A stretch of DNA of 64,000 bases from Alectoria sarmentosa (GCA_009733775.1 WOGZ01000198.1:1-64000), one strand, 5' to 3'; shown: positions 47,409 through 60,649, numbered from the stretch's first letter. Notes: generated from the sequence alone by a model not told the origin. Translations and numbers: made by a program.

Positions 47409-48228
47409 ATGATCTCTCACATTATCATCACGTCCTGCACCATCGCCGATGGTCCTGCCATCGCTCGCAACAACATTCCAGCATTCTGGACCGACTCGAC
47501 ATGGGTGCTCATATGGCCTGGCAAAACGTGCGAATATGTCACCGCACAAGCCGCTCGCCGCATGGCCGCCACGCTTCTGAAAGACCCGGCGCACGTCCGC
47601 CACCAAAAGGCCATCAACGCCCAGTCCGGCGCGATCTTCGGGTACGTGCGCTGGGTTCTCCCGTGCGTGGACGACGAGAACGCAGCGGGGAGTGGGTGGA
47701 TTGCAGCGCGCGTGCCTGCCGTCAGTGAAGCGCAGCAGCACGAGGCAGAACGTGAGCGCGATGCAGCGGATTGGGAGTACGACCACGCGCTAGATGATCT
47801 CGACGAGCAAATGCTGGACATGAAACGGCGGCTCATGGATGGAAAGAGATATATGCGTGGGCTCATTTCTAATTATCTTGTGCATTATCCGGCTGATTAT
47901 GATCAAAGTTCTTGACTATTTGGCCGTCCACCCCGACAACAGGGGCCAAGGGATCGGGAGCATGTTGGTCCAAAACGGGATCAGAGAGGCGAGGAAACTG
48001 GGCCTCGATGTCTTTGTGCACGGCATGAAGGCTGGTCTGGGAGTCTATAAGAGAACGGGCTTCAGGCTAGTGGATCAGATGATTCTGAATGATTCGGAGT
48101 ATGGCGGAAAAGGAGAATACGGCTCGTACTTCTTGGTTAATGAAGCAGAGAAGGGCAACGCGGAAACGGAAGAAGAAGACGAAGGAGAAGAAGGCTCTAA
48201 TTTTACGAAGACAGTAGAAGAAGTTTGA
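47409..48228 (+). CDS. GNAT-family N-acetyltransferase
   Basis: Two exons, 47409-47856 and 47909-48228, with a 52-nt intron; 255 aa. The start MISHIIITSCTIADGPAIAR is that of fungal GNATs. The acetyl-CoA motif is LLDYLAVHPDNRGQGIGSML, containing the R/Q-x-x-G-x-G/A core as RGQGIG. The later VYKRTGF is the usual C-terminal element. The substrate is unknown. The C-terminal tail is acidic (EEEDEGEEG). The gene is a 0.8-kb island of normal composition between two RIP-mutated blocks, yet its frame is intact. Confidence 0.85.
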
Positions 48229-48244
48229 AATGACGCGTGATAAG

Positions 48245-49860
48245 GATAGCGTTGAGAAAGTGAGAATCGATTTTATTAATTGAAAAAATATAGAACAATA
48301 TAAAATACAAAATCTTTAATAATATTCAAATATAAAATAAGATTAAAATCTTTAAATTTATATATATTATTATATTCTATAATTATTAATTTATTTTTCT
48401 ACGATATTTAAATTAAATATGAATATATAAAATAAAATTATTTTTATAATTAATAAAAAAAGAATAATGTATTATATTATATTATTATTATAATTTTAAT
48501 TTTATAATATTATATAACTCAATCGAGTTTAACAAAATTTGACGTTTTTTATTTAAACGATTTTTATAATATATAATTTTTTTATAATTATTATTTCTTT
48601 TATAATAAAATATTATCTTTTAATACGTTTTTAAACTTTTAATAAACATATATATATAATTACTTAAAGCTTCAAGTTTGTTTATTATTTTTTAAAATTT
48701 ATAGTTTATATATATTAATAAATCGAAAAAATTAATTTATATTTTAAATTACGTATATAAACTAAATTAAATATTTCAAAATAATAATAACAAAATTAAA
48801 TTTTCGTTATAAATACGATTTTTTTATTAAATATATAACATTTTTAATTTAATAATTAATATTATTAAATATTAATTTTATTTTAAATTACACTTTCGAG
48901 ATTTTTAATATTATTTAATTAAATGTCTTTTTTTAAATTCAATTATAACGTAATATTAACGAGCGAGATAAAGTTAATAATTATTTTATATATTTATAAC
49001 GTAAATATATATATATATATATATATTTATTTATATAATTTATCGAAATATATAATATAAATTTTTTTTTTTTTTAAATAATTGTTAAAATTATATTAAA
49101 AAGTTATTATTATTTAATTATTATATTTTTGAATTTTTGAATTTTAATTTCTTATTTCAATAAATGTTTTATTATATAATTTATTTAATTTCGTAATATA
49201 TAAAAATCGAATTAATTTATAATAATTTCGATTTTTCGAATAAAATTTCGAATAAAATTTAAATACGCATTTAATTTCGAATTCGCTTTAAGTTGATTAC
49301 GCTTTAAATTTATTAACGTATTATAATATTAAAATTAATATAATGTATAAAATATATATAACGAAAATAACTTTATATAAAATTTAATGTTTACGTTAAA
49401 TTCAATAACATATAATCGATATTATAATTTTTTTTTTATTTTTTTTTATATTAAATACGCTCGTAATATATATTAAATAATAATTTTTTTTATAATTTAT
49501 TTTAATATAAAGTTTTAAAACTTTAATATATAATTATTATTTAAATAATTATAACTTCGTGAATAAATAAATCTTGTTTATAAAAGTTTTAAATTTATAT
49601 TGCATATTTTAATAAATTATATATTTTTATATATTTTATCAAACACGTTTATGCAATGTTAATTCACGTTAATAGAAATTTAATCTTTACTTTAAATTAA
49701 AATGTGAGTATGCGAAGGTTTAAATTACTCGCAAATATGAGAACTTCTTTATGCGCCATATGAATCAATATAAGATTCGAGAGAATTCTCTATTGTGCGA
49801 GCAAGTATGTATTAAGCACCCTTTCACATAAATTGATTTCTTTTTATGTTACACAGACTG
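48245..49860. repeat. AT-rich, RIP-mutated block B
   Basis: About 1.6 kb with the same composition as block A and no gene. It contains the repeat shared with block A (48510-48640), a TA run at 49003-49024 and poly-T at about 49064-49075. Boundaries are gradual. Confidence 0.7.
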
Positions 49861-51937
49861 ATCAATCGTACATCACTCGGTCGCACATGTCGATTGAACA
49901 CACACGTGATCAATAGCTCTAGCCCTACTCAATCCGGCATAATCTATCAGCCAATTGAACACTATCACCAACAAGGAGGTCTGGGTACCAGTACCGTGAC
50001 ACTTTGACTCGCCCATAAAAACTTGTCTACGTGGCTTCCATGCCCTTTCGTAAATCCTTGACATACGTTGCGTCTTTCAGCCACTCTTCAACAACCCCAT
50101 TTCCTAGCCTGCCCCAGATTACATCTCATGTTATTGATTTCTTCTGTGTCGCGGTTCACGATGACCCACGAGCCGAACACAGTTTTTCTAACGTACACAA
50201 ACTTGTCCGAGAGATGTCCGACCGTGACTCATCGCGAATGGAAACGTTGACGTTGATCTGTACACCGCCTCTTTACACTACGCTTGCTAAAAAGCGTACT
50301 CAGGTTCATCGAAGTTCTTGAACGCAGCGACTTTGATTAAAGCGACTTCGTTCGAGTCTGATCAATCTTATACGACAACCAGCTAAGGGTCAAGGTGCCG
50401 CGTATTTAGTTGGTTCAAAGTACTTTGCATCTTGGTTCACTTTTCTCTCGCAGTTTCGTCATTCGGATCCTGTTGCCAACCTTTGTGGTAATTTTATAAC
50501 ATTTTAGAATTGACGGTAAGAATTCGATCTAGAAGGAACAGTTGTAGCGGTTCTTTTGTGAAAGAACGTCCTCAAGGTTGTGCTCTTTTATTTGCTCGTT
50601 CTACTTCTCCAATTCCAAATTCGATGTAGCGTCCACAGGATCTTCCGTAAGTATGCCCAAGCACACTATCATTTTCATTCAAAATTTTCCAGCGAAGATC
50701 GTTAGGCTTTGAAGCCTCACTTTACCCAAGTTCCATTGCGTAAGTGCCGTCATCTGCCTCACCTTCCTTCCCCTAAGCGTTCTCGACAAACTCCTCGAAG
50801 GCCACGTCGAGGGCGTTAGCTGTACTGCTGACACCTGCATGGCACCTAAAAAGGCGAGGGTGCTCGGACGGCTTTGTAAAAGTACTACCGACTTTGACCT
50901 GCGTTGAAGAACCTCTTCGACAACTTCGTACTTGTCTATATCCGGGTGTTAGAGCAGCGCGAGCTACTTATACGCGCTTCTGCTTTCTGCTTTCTGCTTG
51001 ATTCGTCTTTTCAAGAATTCCATAGTAATGATCCCATTCACGTTGTAACGCTCGTTTTAACTGCATCTTCAGCTCGTCGGTGTATCTTTTTTGGCCTTTA
51101 TCTGATTCGCCGTTGGGGAATGCGCCGGAGGAAACCCTGGTTCGAGACGGCACGCGACCTTTCCTTTTGCCCATCGTGAGACCAGCGGCCTCTGCAATCA
51201 ATGGGATCTTTGGGATATCGGATTCTCAAGGTTCGTAGCTGGGGGCGTCGATCCGGACGTTGTACCTGAGGTATCGAACAATTTGATAGGTGACAAATGG
51301 TCCCCCGGCCGTCGCATCCTGCTTTTCCATCCACAGAGGCTGCGTCCGCTGACAATGGGTATTGCCAGGTGGCACCCCGCACCACGGATCTGGTGAGGGG
51401 TAAAGTTTTGCTCTGCGAGATCCGTGCGGGGAATAATTATTTTGGGCAGATTGGGTGGTACGGTGTGTAGTAAGAAATTAGCGTACGCGCTTCTTCCCCC
51501 CTTTCCTGCACACGGTTCTGATGAGCTTTGCCCAAGTCTATATCCTATATGATCCTGGCGTCTGGTAATAAATGATGAATTGTTGCATTTTATGAAACGC
51601 AGACATCCAAAACATGACCCTCTCTTTTGATGCTTCCTTTTTGAATTAAAGGACATTTAAAGATTTCCAGTATCATTACGGATAGGACAAACAAATCACG
51701 GCTAATCATTTCTCCATTCTATCTACTCTGATGAGTGGTAAATACACGGCTACCTCCATCCTGCATGACTCCATCCCGCCCTTTTCGCCATCTGTAAAGA
51801 CTGTGTACCTTCACGCGTGCCATAATGTCTCAAGATGCCAGGACCCAATCCGCCATCGTCAGGACAAGCAAAGAGCCCCCCAGTGTTCGCCATAGGAGCC
51901 TAGACCGCCTCTGCGCCCCCCGCCTCCAAGCGCCGGT
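49861..51937. other. Degraded stretch before the endoglucanase
   Basis: Normal composition, no intact gene; apart from the remnant at 50968-51345 no coding fragment is clear. Confidence 0.4.
50968..51345 (-). pseudogene. Broken ORF of unknown family
   Basis: A minus-strand frame reads GGPFVTYQIVRYLRYNVRID, meets an in-frame TGA at about 51226-51228, then continues IPLIAEAAGLTMGKRKGR and RYTDELKMQLKRALQREW. The continuity of protein-like sequence either side of one stop suggests a decayed gene. I do not recognise it, and flanking frames are not clear. Confidence 0.3.
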
Positions 51938-53127
51938 TTAAGGAGGATTGTTGAACTTGCCCGCGATGCAGTTCGTAACGAGAGCGGTGTCTGTATTGCC
52001 GTTTGGCGTTTCGGTCAGATTGTAAGTGCTGTCAAAGCTCCCTAAGTCTTGTTCAGTAAACGCGTTCCGGAAGTATCTCACCAAAACCGAGCGGGGACGG
52101 AATTCGTACCGGCAGCCCAACCAACCCAGCCCAACCAGACATCGTTATTCCAATTCAAGTGGCTAAGTTCGGCACAGACGTCCGTGAAACAGCTAGCTGT
52201 ATTGCCGCCGCCGGTCTCGGTGAGCATGGCTTTGCGGCCCACGCTGCGCAGATAGGTCGTCAAGGGCGCGAGCTGGTCGGTCACGCCGTTGGTGATGCAT
52301 TGTGTCAACTCGCCGCCATCGCCATCGAGATACTGATGCGCCTCATAGATCAATTTGTCATTGGAGCCGTCGTAGTCTATCACGCTGGACAGAGCCGGGG
52401 CGGAGTTGGTCTGGAAGCCGCCGACGGCGTCGTAGTTGGTGCCGGAGAGGAGGATCATCTGGGTCGTGGCGCCGTTGTCACGGATGGCGTAGACGGCGTT
52501 CTGGACGGTGGCGGCCCAGGTGGTCATGTCCAGGTCGTGCGGCTCGTTCATCAGGCCGAAGACGACGTTGCTCTTCGAGGCGTACTTCTGGGCAAGCTGG
52601 GCCCAGAGATTGCCAAACTGGTCGTTCGTCGGTCCGCCTTGGCCGATGATGCCGCCGTACCAGCGGGCGTAGTTGTGCACGTCAAGGATGCAGAGGGCGC
52701 CGGTCGCCAGACACGCTTGCATGAGTTGGTCGTAGGTGCTGAAGAAGGTTGCGTCGAGCGGACCGCCGAGGTCGTAGTTGACGAGGTACGGCCATCCGAC
52801 AGGAAGGCGGAAGAGGTTGAGGTGGTCGTTGGTCGCAAAGTGCTGCATCTGCGTAGGTCCTACCGAACTTGGGCAATTCGGGGTTCCCGAGTCTCCCTTG
52901 ACATCTTTCAGCATCAACTCACACTCGGCGTAGAGTGAGTTTGTACTCACATTGGTTTCCATGCCAAAATCGCATCCGGCAATGTTGATACCAGCGTAAG
53001 CAACTCTCTGCAGTCGTTTTTCCAGGCGAGTTTCAGACTCGCTGCTCCAGTGAGGCATTGACAGAGCTTGGCAGATTGGAGCGCTTCCGGCAAGCAAAGA
53101 CACAAGGGCAAGGTGAGAGGCCTTCAT
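51938..53127 (-). CDS. Secreted endo-beta-1,4-glucanase, GH5 (EGII/Cel5A-like)
   Basis: Two exons, 52110-53127 and 51938-52041, with a 68-nt intron; 373 aa. Starts MKASHLALVSLLAGSAPICQA, a typical signal peptide; an earlier non-ATG extension is unlikely. Catalytic residues: acid/base Glu in FGLMNEPHDLD and nucleophile Glu in AMLTETGGG. Other GH5_5 hallmarks are YAGINIAGCDFG, NLFRLPVGWPYLVN, LDVHNYARWYGGIIGQGGP, LIYEAHQYLDGD and the end FDSTYNLTETP. No carbohydrate-binding module is visible, so it is a single-domain cellulase. The gene is flanked by degraded DNA on both sides. Confidence 0.93.
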
Positions 53128-55379
53128 CTTGGTTGATGTGGTCTTTGAGAGAAGAGAGAGAATGGTAATGGAATGTTGCTGATGTTCCTGAGTAAGCTGC
53201 AGATGGAAGGTACTGAACATTTCAAATTGGGGAAACCAGTGACCACTTTATACACGATATCAGTTTCTTCAACGCTACCTGACCCCTCTTCTTTCCTTCC
53301 TTGTCCGGAGTCTTGCCCTCGTATAAAACCAATGAGGGGAATCCAGGCCCACCTGATGCGCACCTGAAAGCACACCCTGATGCCTTTTTTCGGCGAAATG
53401 GTATAGTCAAAACGGCAGAGATCGTCATACTCACGAGAGAAAACAGGCTTCGGTCATACACTCATATCCCAGATCAGTCATTTTTGCCTCTCATTGACAG
53501 CATTCGTGTACCTCGATGGCGTCTCGACGGATCACAACGGGACAGGAGTATCCGTGATTGGTTGCGAATGTTTCACCGCATCGAGGGGTTCTGAAGGAGT
53601 GTCCTTTTCCGGTATGTTCCTCTCGTTCTCACGCATCACACGCACTGATGGAGCACACTATGAGAATGTAAGCAAGTGGCTGAGCCATCTCAGCGCTGGG
53701 ACTTGTCGCCAACTTGAGGTCTGAACAGATGTATTATCGTACCACAGCCTCAAGAACCACCCCCAAATCCCAATCGACAATCTTGTACAAAACGGCGCCG
53801 GCGCCAGCGAGGAAAAAGGCGTCCCTGACGAGAATCGCCAGCACCAGCGCTGGAGGTTCGAAAATATGCTTATGGCGACCTATTACGTGACATGGCGGTA
53901 TGCCGAGTGTCTTACCGATCGCTCATCTTGCTAATCGTTCCTCTTGCTGACTTTGAGATACTTGCCATGTTCAAAAGTCTAGAACTCGTAGCCCCAACAA
54001 TGCGATCTAGGAGTTGTATCCGTGGCGATGCCATACCCGTGAGCCTCACTGGCCGAAAAGGCCTTGCTAGCCGTGAACTCCGCCGACGGCGTCCGTTGAT
54101 GACTGTGCATTATAGCCGTGAATCAGGAATGCTCATGTGCTCCGCTAGCCGTGGACTAGGACTTCTCCGCACTGCTAGCCGGTGGGCTAGATAATTATCT
54201 ACTGGCCGTAGACTCCGCTGTGCGTGTGGAGGGAGGGCTAGTCGTGTGCTCTGGCAGCCGTTTGCCCTAACAGCGGTGTGCTTTTGGCAGACGTATACCC
54301 TAGCAGCGGTGTGCTTTGACAGCCGTGTGGCTCTCGCTTTGTTGTCGCGTTACTAGCCATATATCTCGACGTCTGTGCGATTATTTCAGTAATAACTTAG
54401 ACTACTTTGCAATATGGCGTGCTGGTCGTGTGCCCTGCTGACCGTAAGTCTTTACAGCCCGTGTAGTGTTTAAATGTGGTCTCCTTCCTCGGTGGCTTTG
54501 GAGAATTTCCAAACCCTTCTGTGGAGTCGAAGAGTCTTTAGTTGCATTCGACTCCATCTGTGACGTACGCTGTTGTAGTGACATCTCGATATCTAAATGG
54601 TTCTTGTAAAAAGCTTACATCGTAGCGACTTAGTCTCCGTGTGGCCATGGTTTGCGGGAGTGATACCACGATGTGTGCTGCAGACGGTCGTGTGCCTGAG
54701 TAGCGGCGACACGAGTGGTAGCGCGGTACATAACGGTAGTAGTGGTTTTGGCCTTTCTGATAGCACGAAAGCGTGAGATGTAAACACATGAGCTGTGATT
54801 AGATATGAAGCTATTCACGGATGCCGAGCTCAAGTTTATGATATCGTCGCCTTCTTTTCTCGGTGGTTGTAACAGTCTAGACGTCGCGAAGTTATGAATT
54901 CGTCCGCCGAGAATTAGATCGGATCTCATGAAAGACGAAGATCCGTCTTCGGATGAAAGACCGGTGAGCCACAGTTTGCTCTTCTCCGCTGTTCCTCGTA
55001 TCTACGTGTTTGTGTTTCGGCTCCGGGAATCCCTCTGGGACTCGGAACAAGGCTATACGGATCGGCAGGGTGGCTTAGCGGAAGCCACTAAATATTCCAA
55101 CGATAAACACGAACGTTCCGAGGAAGGCTTGGTTTTCGTGAAACAAACGTGGAGTTTCCGCTACAAGTATAAAAACTCCCTCTCCTTCATGACCAAGGTT
55201 TCTGCTCTTCAATTTGCTTCCTTCACAGACATCAAGCAGGATCAGTGAAAAACTTTAACAGTCAGCCTGCGTGGATTCACAACAAAGTTCTCGTCCCAAA
55301 CAAGAACCCTGAACAAGGGATACGAGTTCGACAAAGGAATCTAGGTATCGACACATTCAGCCGACTCCACAACAACAGC
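53128..55379. other. Degraded, repeat-bearing stretch
   Basis: No gene supported. It contains the degenerate CTAGCCGTG minisatellite at 54020-54330. The ORFs present lack motifs. Confidence 0.45.
54020..54330. repeat. Degenerate minisatellite of GCTAGCCGTG-like units
   Basis: Imperfect units such as TGCTAGCCGTG, CGCTAGCCGTG and CAGCGGTGTGCTTT recur about every 25-50 bases, many followed by GTGCTC or ACTCCG. Spacing is irregular, so this is an old, mutated tandem array rather than a fresh one. No coding function is seen. Confidence 0.45.
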
Positions 55380-55637
55380 ATGTCTTCGCCTGCTTGTAAC
55401 AAGTGCAACTCCACCGGCGAGATTCTGGAGCGATGCAGTAGCTGTGGTGGCGCAGGCGGCAAATCTCTCACCCCTCAAGCTTGCCATCCCTGTGGCGGGG
55501 TTGGCCGAATGCCGTATGACAAGAGCCTCTCCTGCGCGACCTGCAAGGGGACGGGTAGAATCTCGGACTGGGAGCAATGTTGGCTGTGCAAAGGAGCAAA
55601 GATAATAAAGGTGTGGTGCAAGAAGTGCAGGGTGTAG
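55380..55637 (+). CDS. Small DnaJ-type zinc-finger protein (CxxCxG repeats)
   Basis: 85 aa, intronless. Start taken at MSSPACNKCNST, the ATG at 55380; the upstream frame is open but less protein-like. Five cysteine pairs: CNKCNSTGE, CSSCGGAGG, CHPCGGVGR, CATCKGTGR and CWLCKGA, followed by WCKKC. CxxCxGxG repeats are the zinc-binding module of DnaJ/Hsp40 and plant RSP/BSD2-like proteins, but no J domain is present. A zinc-binding chaperone-like role is inferred. The isolated setting in degraded DNA makes it either a small real gene or a domain fragment. Confidence 0.6.
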   Translation: MSSPACNKCNSTGEILERCSSCGGAGGKSLTPQACHPCGGVGRMPYDKSLSCATCKGTGRISDWEQCWLCKGAKIIKVWCKKCRV

Positions 55638-56290
55638 TCATGCCGGAGCTCTTTTTGGTCGCCAATCCCTGGGCCAGAAGAATGATAACAGGCTTGATGG
55701 ACGGTTCATGACTTGAAGCAGTGTTCTTAGCTATTTTGTCTGTATGTGGCGAACAGGATGGGCTATTTCTTGGGCGCCATCTCGAGGGTAGAACTAGTAG
55801 ACTAGCAGCCAATTTACGATCTATTTTCATGTACGTTAAGGGAGACTGTTATTTGAACTTGTTCTTATCTGAAAACAATTGCAATCTCACCTATGCCGAA
55901 TGTAGCACAAGGAAGTCGTGTAATCCTGCCGTTATGTTTGATGCCTTATCCAAGCCTGAAATCTCTTCCTCATTACTCACGTCTTACCAGTAGCGCAGAT
56001 AGCAAGGAGTTGATAATCTAGCATTTCGTAGGGACTGGCGACTGCAATGGCTGTTCAAAACAGTGGGACTGTAGGTTTAAAGGTCCTCGTATTCGGCCTG
56101 TTGAATCGCGGTGTAAGGACCAGGTGGTGGTAACCGCGTGATAGTATACTAAGATAACAGGCTAAGGAGGAAAGACTATGCAGGAGGGAGGGAGGCCTAT
56201 ATGTAGGCCGCAGTGACGAGGCTAGGCCCAATAGGGCATAGCCGGTGTCAACGAATATAGGCGTCAACGGTCGTTACATGCGGGATCATG
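55638..56290. other. Intergenic, edge of AT-rich block C
   Basis: Normal composition, no gene supported; A+T rises sharply after about 56290. Confidence 0.5.
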
Positions 56291-58062
56291 TCGATCATCA
56301 TCATGATTTGCACGATAACAATCACACTATCTCATAATCATAATTAAAATCTATAAATCTTTAACTTACATTATTTTTCTTTTTATTTAAATATTTTTCT
56401 TTTAAAGTTTTAATAAAAACTTATATTATATATATATTTCAATTATTTAAATTATATAATATATTTATTATATATATTTATTTCATATATTTATTTTATA
56501 TATTTATTTTATATATATTTTATATATTTTTATATTTTTTTTTTATTTTTTTTTTTAATATATTTAATATATATAACTTAAAATTTATAAATTAAATTTA
56601 TAATACTTAAAAACAAACAAAGGCGAAACAGATTTAAGATTTAACGTCGATCAATTTTGTTTTTTTTTGTTTTTTTTTCTCTTTTCGAACTGAAATTTTA
56701 AATTTATTAATGCATTTAAATTATAAATATATTAAAATTGTAAATGAATTAAATTTATGAATTTTATTTAAAATGCAAAAAAATTATTCTTTTATTTTGA
56801 TTCTACTTTTTTTTGCAAATTTTTTAACGGAAACGTAAAACTTGCAATCGCTTTCGCAATTTTTTATTTAAATGATCGTCAAATGCACGCAGAAGATAAA
56901 ATCGCATTATATAAATTTAAAATTATATTTAAATAAACAATCGTTACAATAATAATTATTATAATTATTTATTACAATAATAATTATTATTTAAAAATCG
57001 AGTAAAATCTTTATATTAAATTTCGTTTAAAAAAATTTAATAATAATATTTTATAATTATATTTTTTGCACGTTATGTATATAAAGATTAAATTATATTA
57101 AAAACATTTTATTATACGACTTATTAATAAATCTTAATACGCGAATAAAAGAATATAATATAAAAATGAAATATAATATTTTACGCTCATATAATATTTA
57201 TATTAAAACGTTAACATTATTTTTTATTAACATAAATTGTTTATAATATAATAATTTCAAATAATATTAAATAAATAAAAAATTAATAATTAAATAATAA
57301 ATCATAAAAGTGAAAATGTAATTAAATGATAAATTATTAATTAAAATATAATTATAATTATAACAATAATGCAAAAAACTTAATTAATAAAATTTTAATC
57401 TAACTCGAAAAACGTTATGTTCGAAATTTAATCGAATCAAAAATCGTTTAAAAGCCTTTTAATAAAACGTTTTTAAAATAATGTTATTGTTGTTATAATT
57501 ATATTATCGTTTATTGAAAAACTTATTCGAATTTTCATTCAATATAAATTCGAATTAAATTATAATAATAATGTTATTTTAATTAATTTATACGATATTA
57601 ATATACGATTTTTACAAAAAATGAGATTTTATTAACTTCAATATAATATCGTTTTTATTTCAATTAATAAATTAAGCGAATATTTTAAAATCATTAATCA
57701 AAACGTGAAAAAACAATTATTCGTTTACTTTAAAAAGCGTTTTATATTATATTTAAACGAATTAATTAATTAATCTTTTTAAATAAATTAACGATTTATA
57801 AACGAATTAATAAACATTTTATTACTCTTAATAATTAAATATTAAAATCTTCAAATAATAAAAAATACGAATAAGCTTTTTTAAATATGCGATCATAAAT
57901 TAATAAAAAATTTAAGCGATTAAAAAAATAAAATGTGTTATTTATTTTCATCATAAAAGGTTATTTATTATAAATAATTCTTTAAAACTCAATCATTTAA
58001 AACATTTTTATTAATTTTATACGAGATCACATTTTCTTTTATTATAATAATTTCGAAAAAAA

Positions 58063-58230
58063 AGAAGTTTCGATTAATAATCATATACGATAATGCGTCG
58101 ATTTATTATAATTTTGAGTTTATTAATATATATCACGATGCAAAAAGCTTATTAAAGTATTTATTTTTATATTCGCTTGATTTTAATTTAATCGAAATCT
58201 CGTTTTTAATATTTAAAACGTAAATTAAAC
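58063..58230 (+). pseudogene. Fossil Tc1/mariner-type (DDE_3) transposase fragment
   Basis: In one frame the sequence reads IIYDNASIYYN, then an AxSLLKYLFLYSLDFNLIEI-like stretch. Undoing C-to-T/G-to-A changes gives the family pattern D-N-A-S-x-H-H ... L-P-P-Y-S-P-D-x-N-P-I-E, the second and third catalytic acids of fungal mariner/Tc1 transposases. CpG-containing codons (GCG, TCG) survive while Pro and His codons are lost. The rest of the gene is too degraded to follow. Confidence 0.6.
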
Positions 58231-60649
58231 GTATCAAAATATGATTATATTATACTTTAACGAAAAACGATATAATAACTTTTTAAATCTAATTATTTTT
58301 ACGTAAAAAAAACGATATAACGCGAATAATCTTTTTCGAAAAAATGAAATATATTATAAAAATTAAAATGAAATAAACGTTGTTGAAAACGAAATAAACG
58401 CCGCTAAAGCGTGAAAAGAATAAATTATTATAAATATTTATATATATCGTTCGTTTTTATATTTTCATTATAATATATCGTTTAAATTCACGTTATCGTA
58501 AAATACTTATTTCGTTTATTAATTTTATTTATAATCTTTATTTTTAATAAAATATAAACGAACTTTATTATAAAGATCGTAAAAGTATATATATATATTG
58601 AGACGCGAATTAACTTCTTTTTACACTTAAATACGTTTACATTATTAATTAATTCGCGTTTAATATTTAATTCGATATTTAACTTCTTTTATTTATATTT
58701 AAAATTATCGCCTTTTCATTATTAAATATTATAAAATTTATAAAATTTATAAAATTTATAAAATTTATTTAATAATTTCTTTTTTATATTCTTTAAAGCT
58801 CTTTCGTTATACGATATAACGTTCAATTTTATATATTCAATAAAAAAATTTAAATTAACGTGTATCGAATTGTTAACTTTATATTTTAAAATCGTGATTG
58901 AAATTATCATAATTTCACGATTATAAACACGATTAACAAAACGCTGAGAATTATAATAAACACGTTTAATAAATTTAATCTCAAAATGAAAAAAACGAAT
59001 ATTTATAAAAGAATCGTTTAAATTCGATAACGATATAAAAAATTGAATAATCGTAATAACAGAAATAAATATACGATTATGTGATTATTGTATATCGTTT
59101 TTTTTTTTTTTTACGAATCTCATATTTTTATTTATTCTTTAAATTACGCTTTCAATCAATAAATAAATTTATAAATAATGCATTAACGATAAATTTATCG
59201 ATTCGATTTATTACGATAATTATTGATTAATTAATTAGATTTTGAATTATTATAAAATAATGCTTGCGCGAATCTTTGACATAACAAATCGACTTAAAAT
59301 AATTTTGATTGTTATAACCGTTTTTATGACATTTTTAATAATCGTAAATAACACATTTAATAGCGACGATAAAGTTAATTTCATTTTTCGCAATTTGAGC
59401 ATTAAGTAATTATTTAATAAAATTTAAAATTAATAAAATTTCGATAAAACTTATAAATTTATTATTTAAAAATTTATTATTATATATAATTATTGCAGAG
59501 ACGATTTTGATAATAACAAACTTTTTTTTAATAACATTAAATTTATTATAAGCGTATCGATATATTAAATCAAATTAATTTTTTTTTTATGTTTTCAATT
59601 TTACAATTCATCGAATATCGTGTTTAAAATTTAATTAAATTCGTTTAAATTAATCTTTTAAACATTAAAATACTTTTATTTAATTATAATAAAAACGTTA
59701 TATAATGAAATCGCAACGAATGAAACTCGATAATATAATATATATTTAAACGATATAACATATTTATAAACACGATTATCTTTAACAATTAATAATAAAT
59801 ATAAAATAAACGAATTATTATCGAATATATATCTTTTAATTTCAATGTTAAATGCGATTTTTTTCTTTTTTTAAAACGATTTTATATTAAATTTATATTA
59901 TATAAATTTCATTTTTTCATTATTAAGCAAATTAACATTAATAACGTTTTTTTAAACGATAAAAAAGTGATACGATTTCGTTTTCGTCTTCGATTAAACT
60001 AATTCTTTATTTTTTTTCTGCGAACGAAATTATTAACTTTTTTGAATTTTTATAATCTTCAAATTTTTTTATTGACGTTTTTTTCTCTTTTTATTTTTTT
60101 CGTTATTAATCGTCGTTTATGAATCGTTTAATTAATTATTAAATTAAATTATTATTAATGTTCATATTTTGATAATAAAATTAAATTAAGAAAAGCGATA
60201 AAAGTATAAATTATTTGATCGTATAAAAGTTAAACTTTCGTTAACAAGCATTATTTGATTAAATATCGCTTCACTTAAATTTATAAATCGTTTTTTATTT
60301 ATCGATAATTTCGATAATAATATATTATATAAAAAATCAAATAATTAATTCGATAATAACGAATTAAATTATAAAAGATTTAAAAAAACTCAATCATCGA
60401 AAAAAATCGTTATCGCTTAGAAAATTTCGATTCGCTAAATTTTAATAATGACGTAATTATTATATGAAATCTCATAACGAGTTTTAAATTAAATGTTTTA
60501 ATAATAAATATAATAAATACGTTTATCTTTATTATAATTTTATTTTCCTCGATTTAATTAAACGAGAATCGTTTATTATCAAAAATTATGAAAATGTTTA
60601 TACGTCTCTTTATTATAAAAGATTTCTTAAAATTAAGCTTTTTGCGTAA

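Noticed and set aside
52159..52938. 259-codon plus-strand frame
   Set aside because: Lies antisense to the GH5 catalytic domain; Gly/Val-rich composition is a reflection of GC-rich codons.
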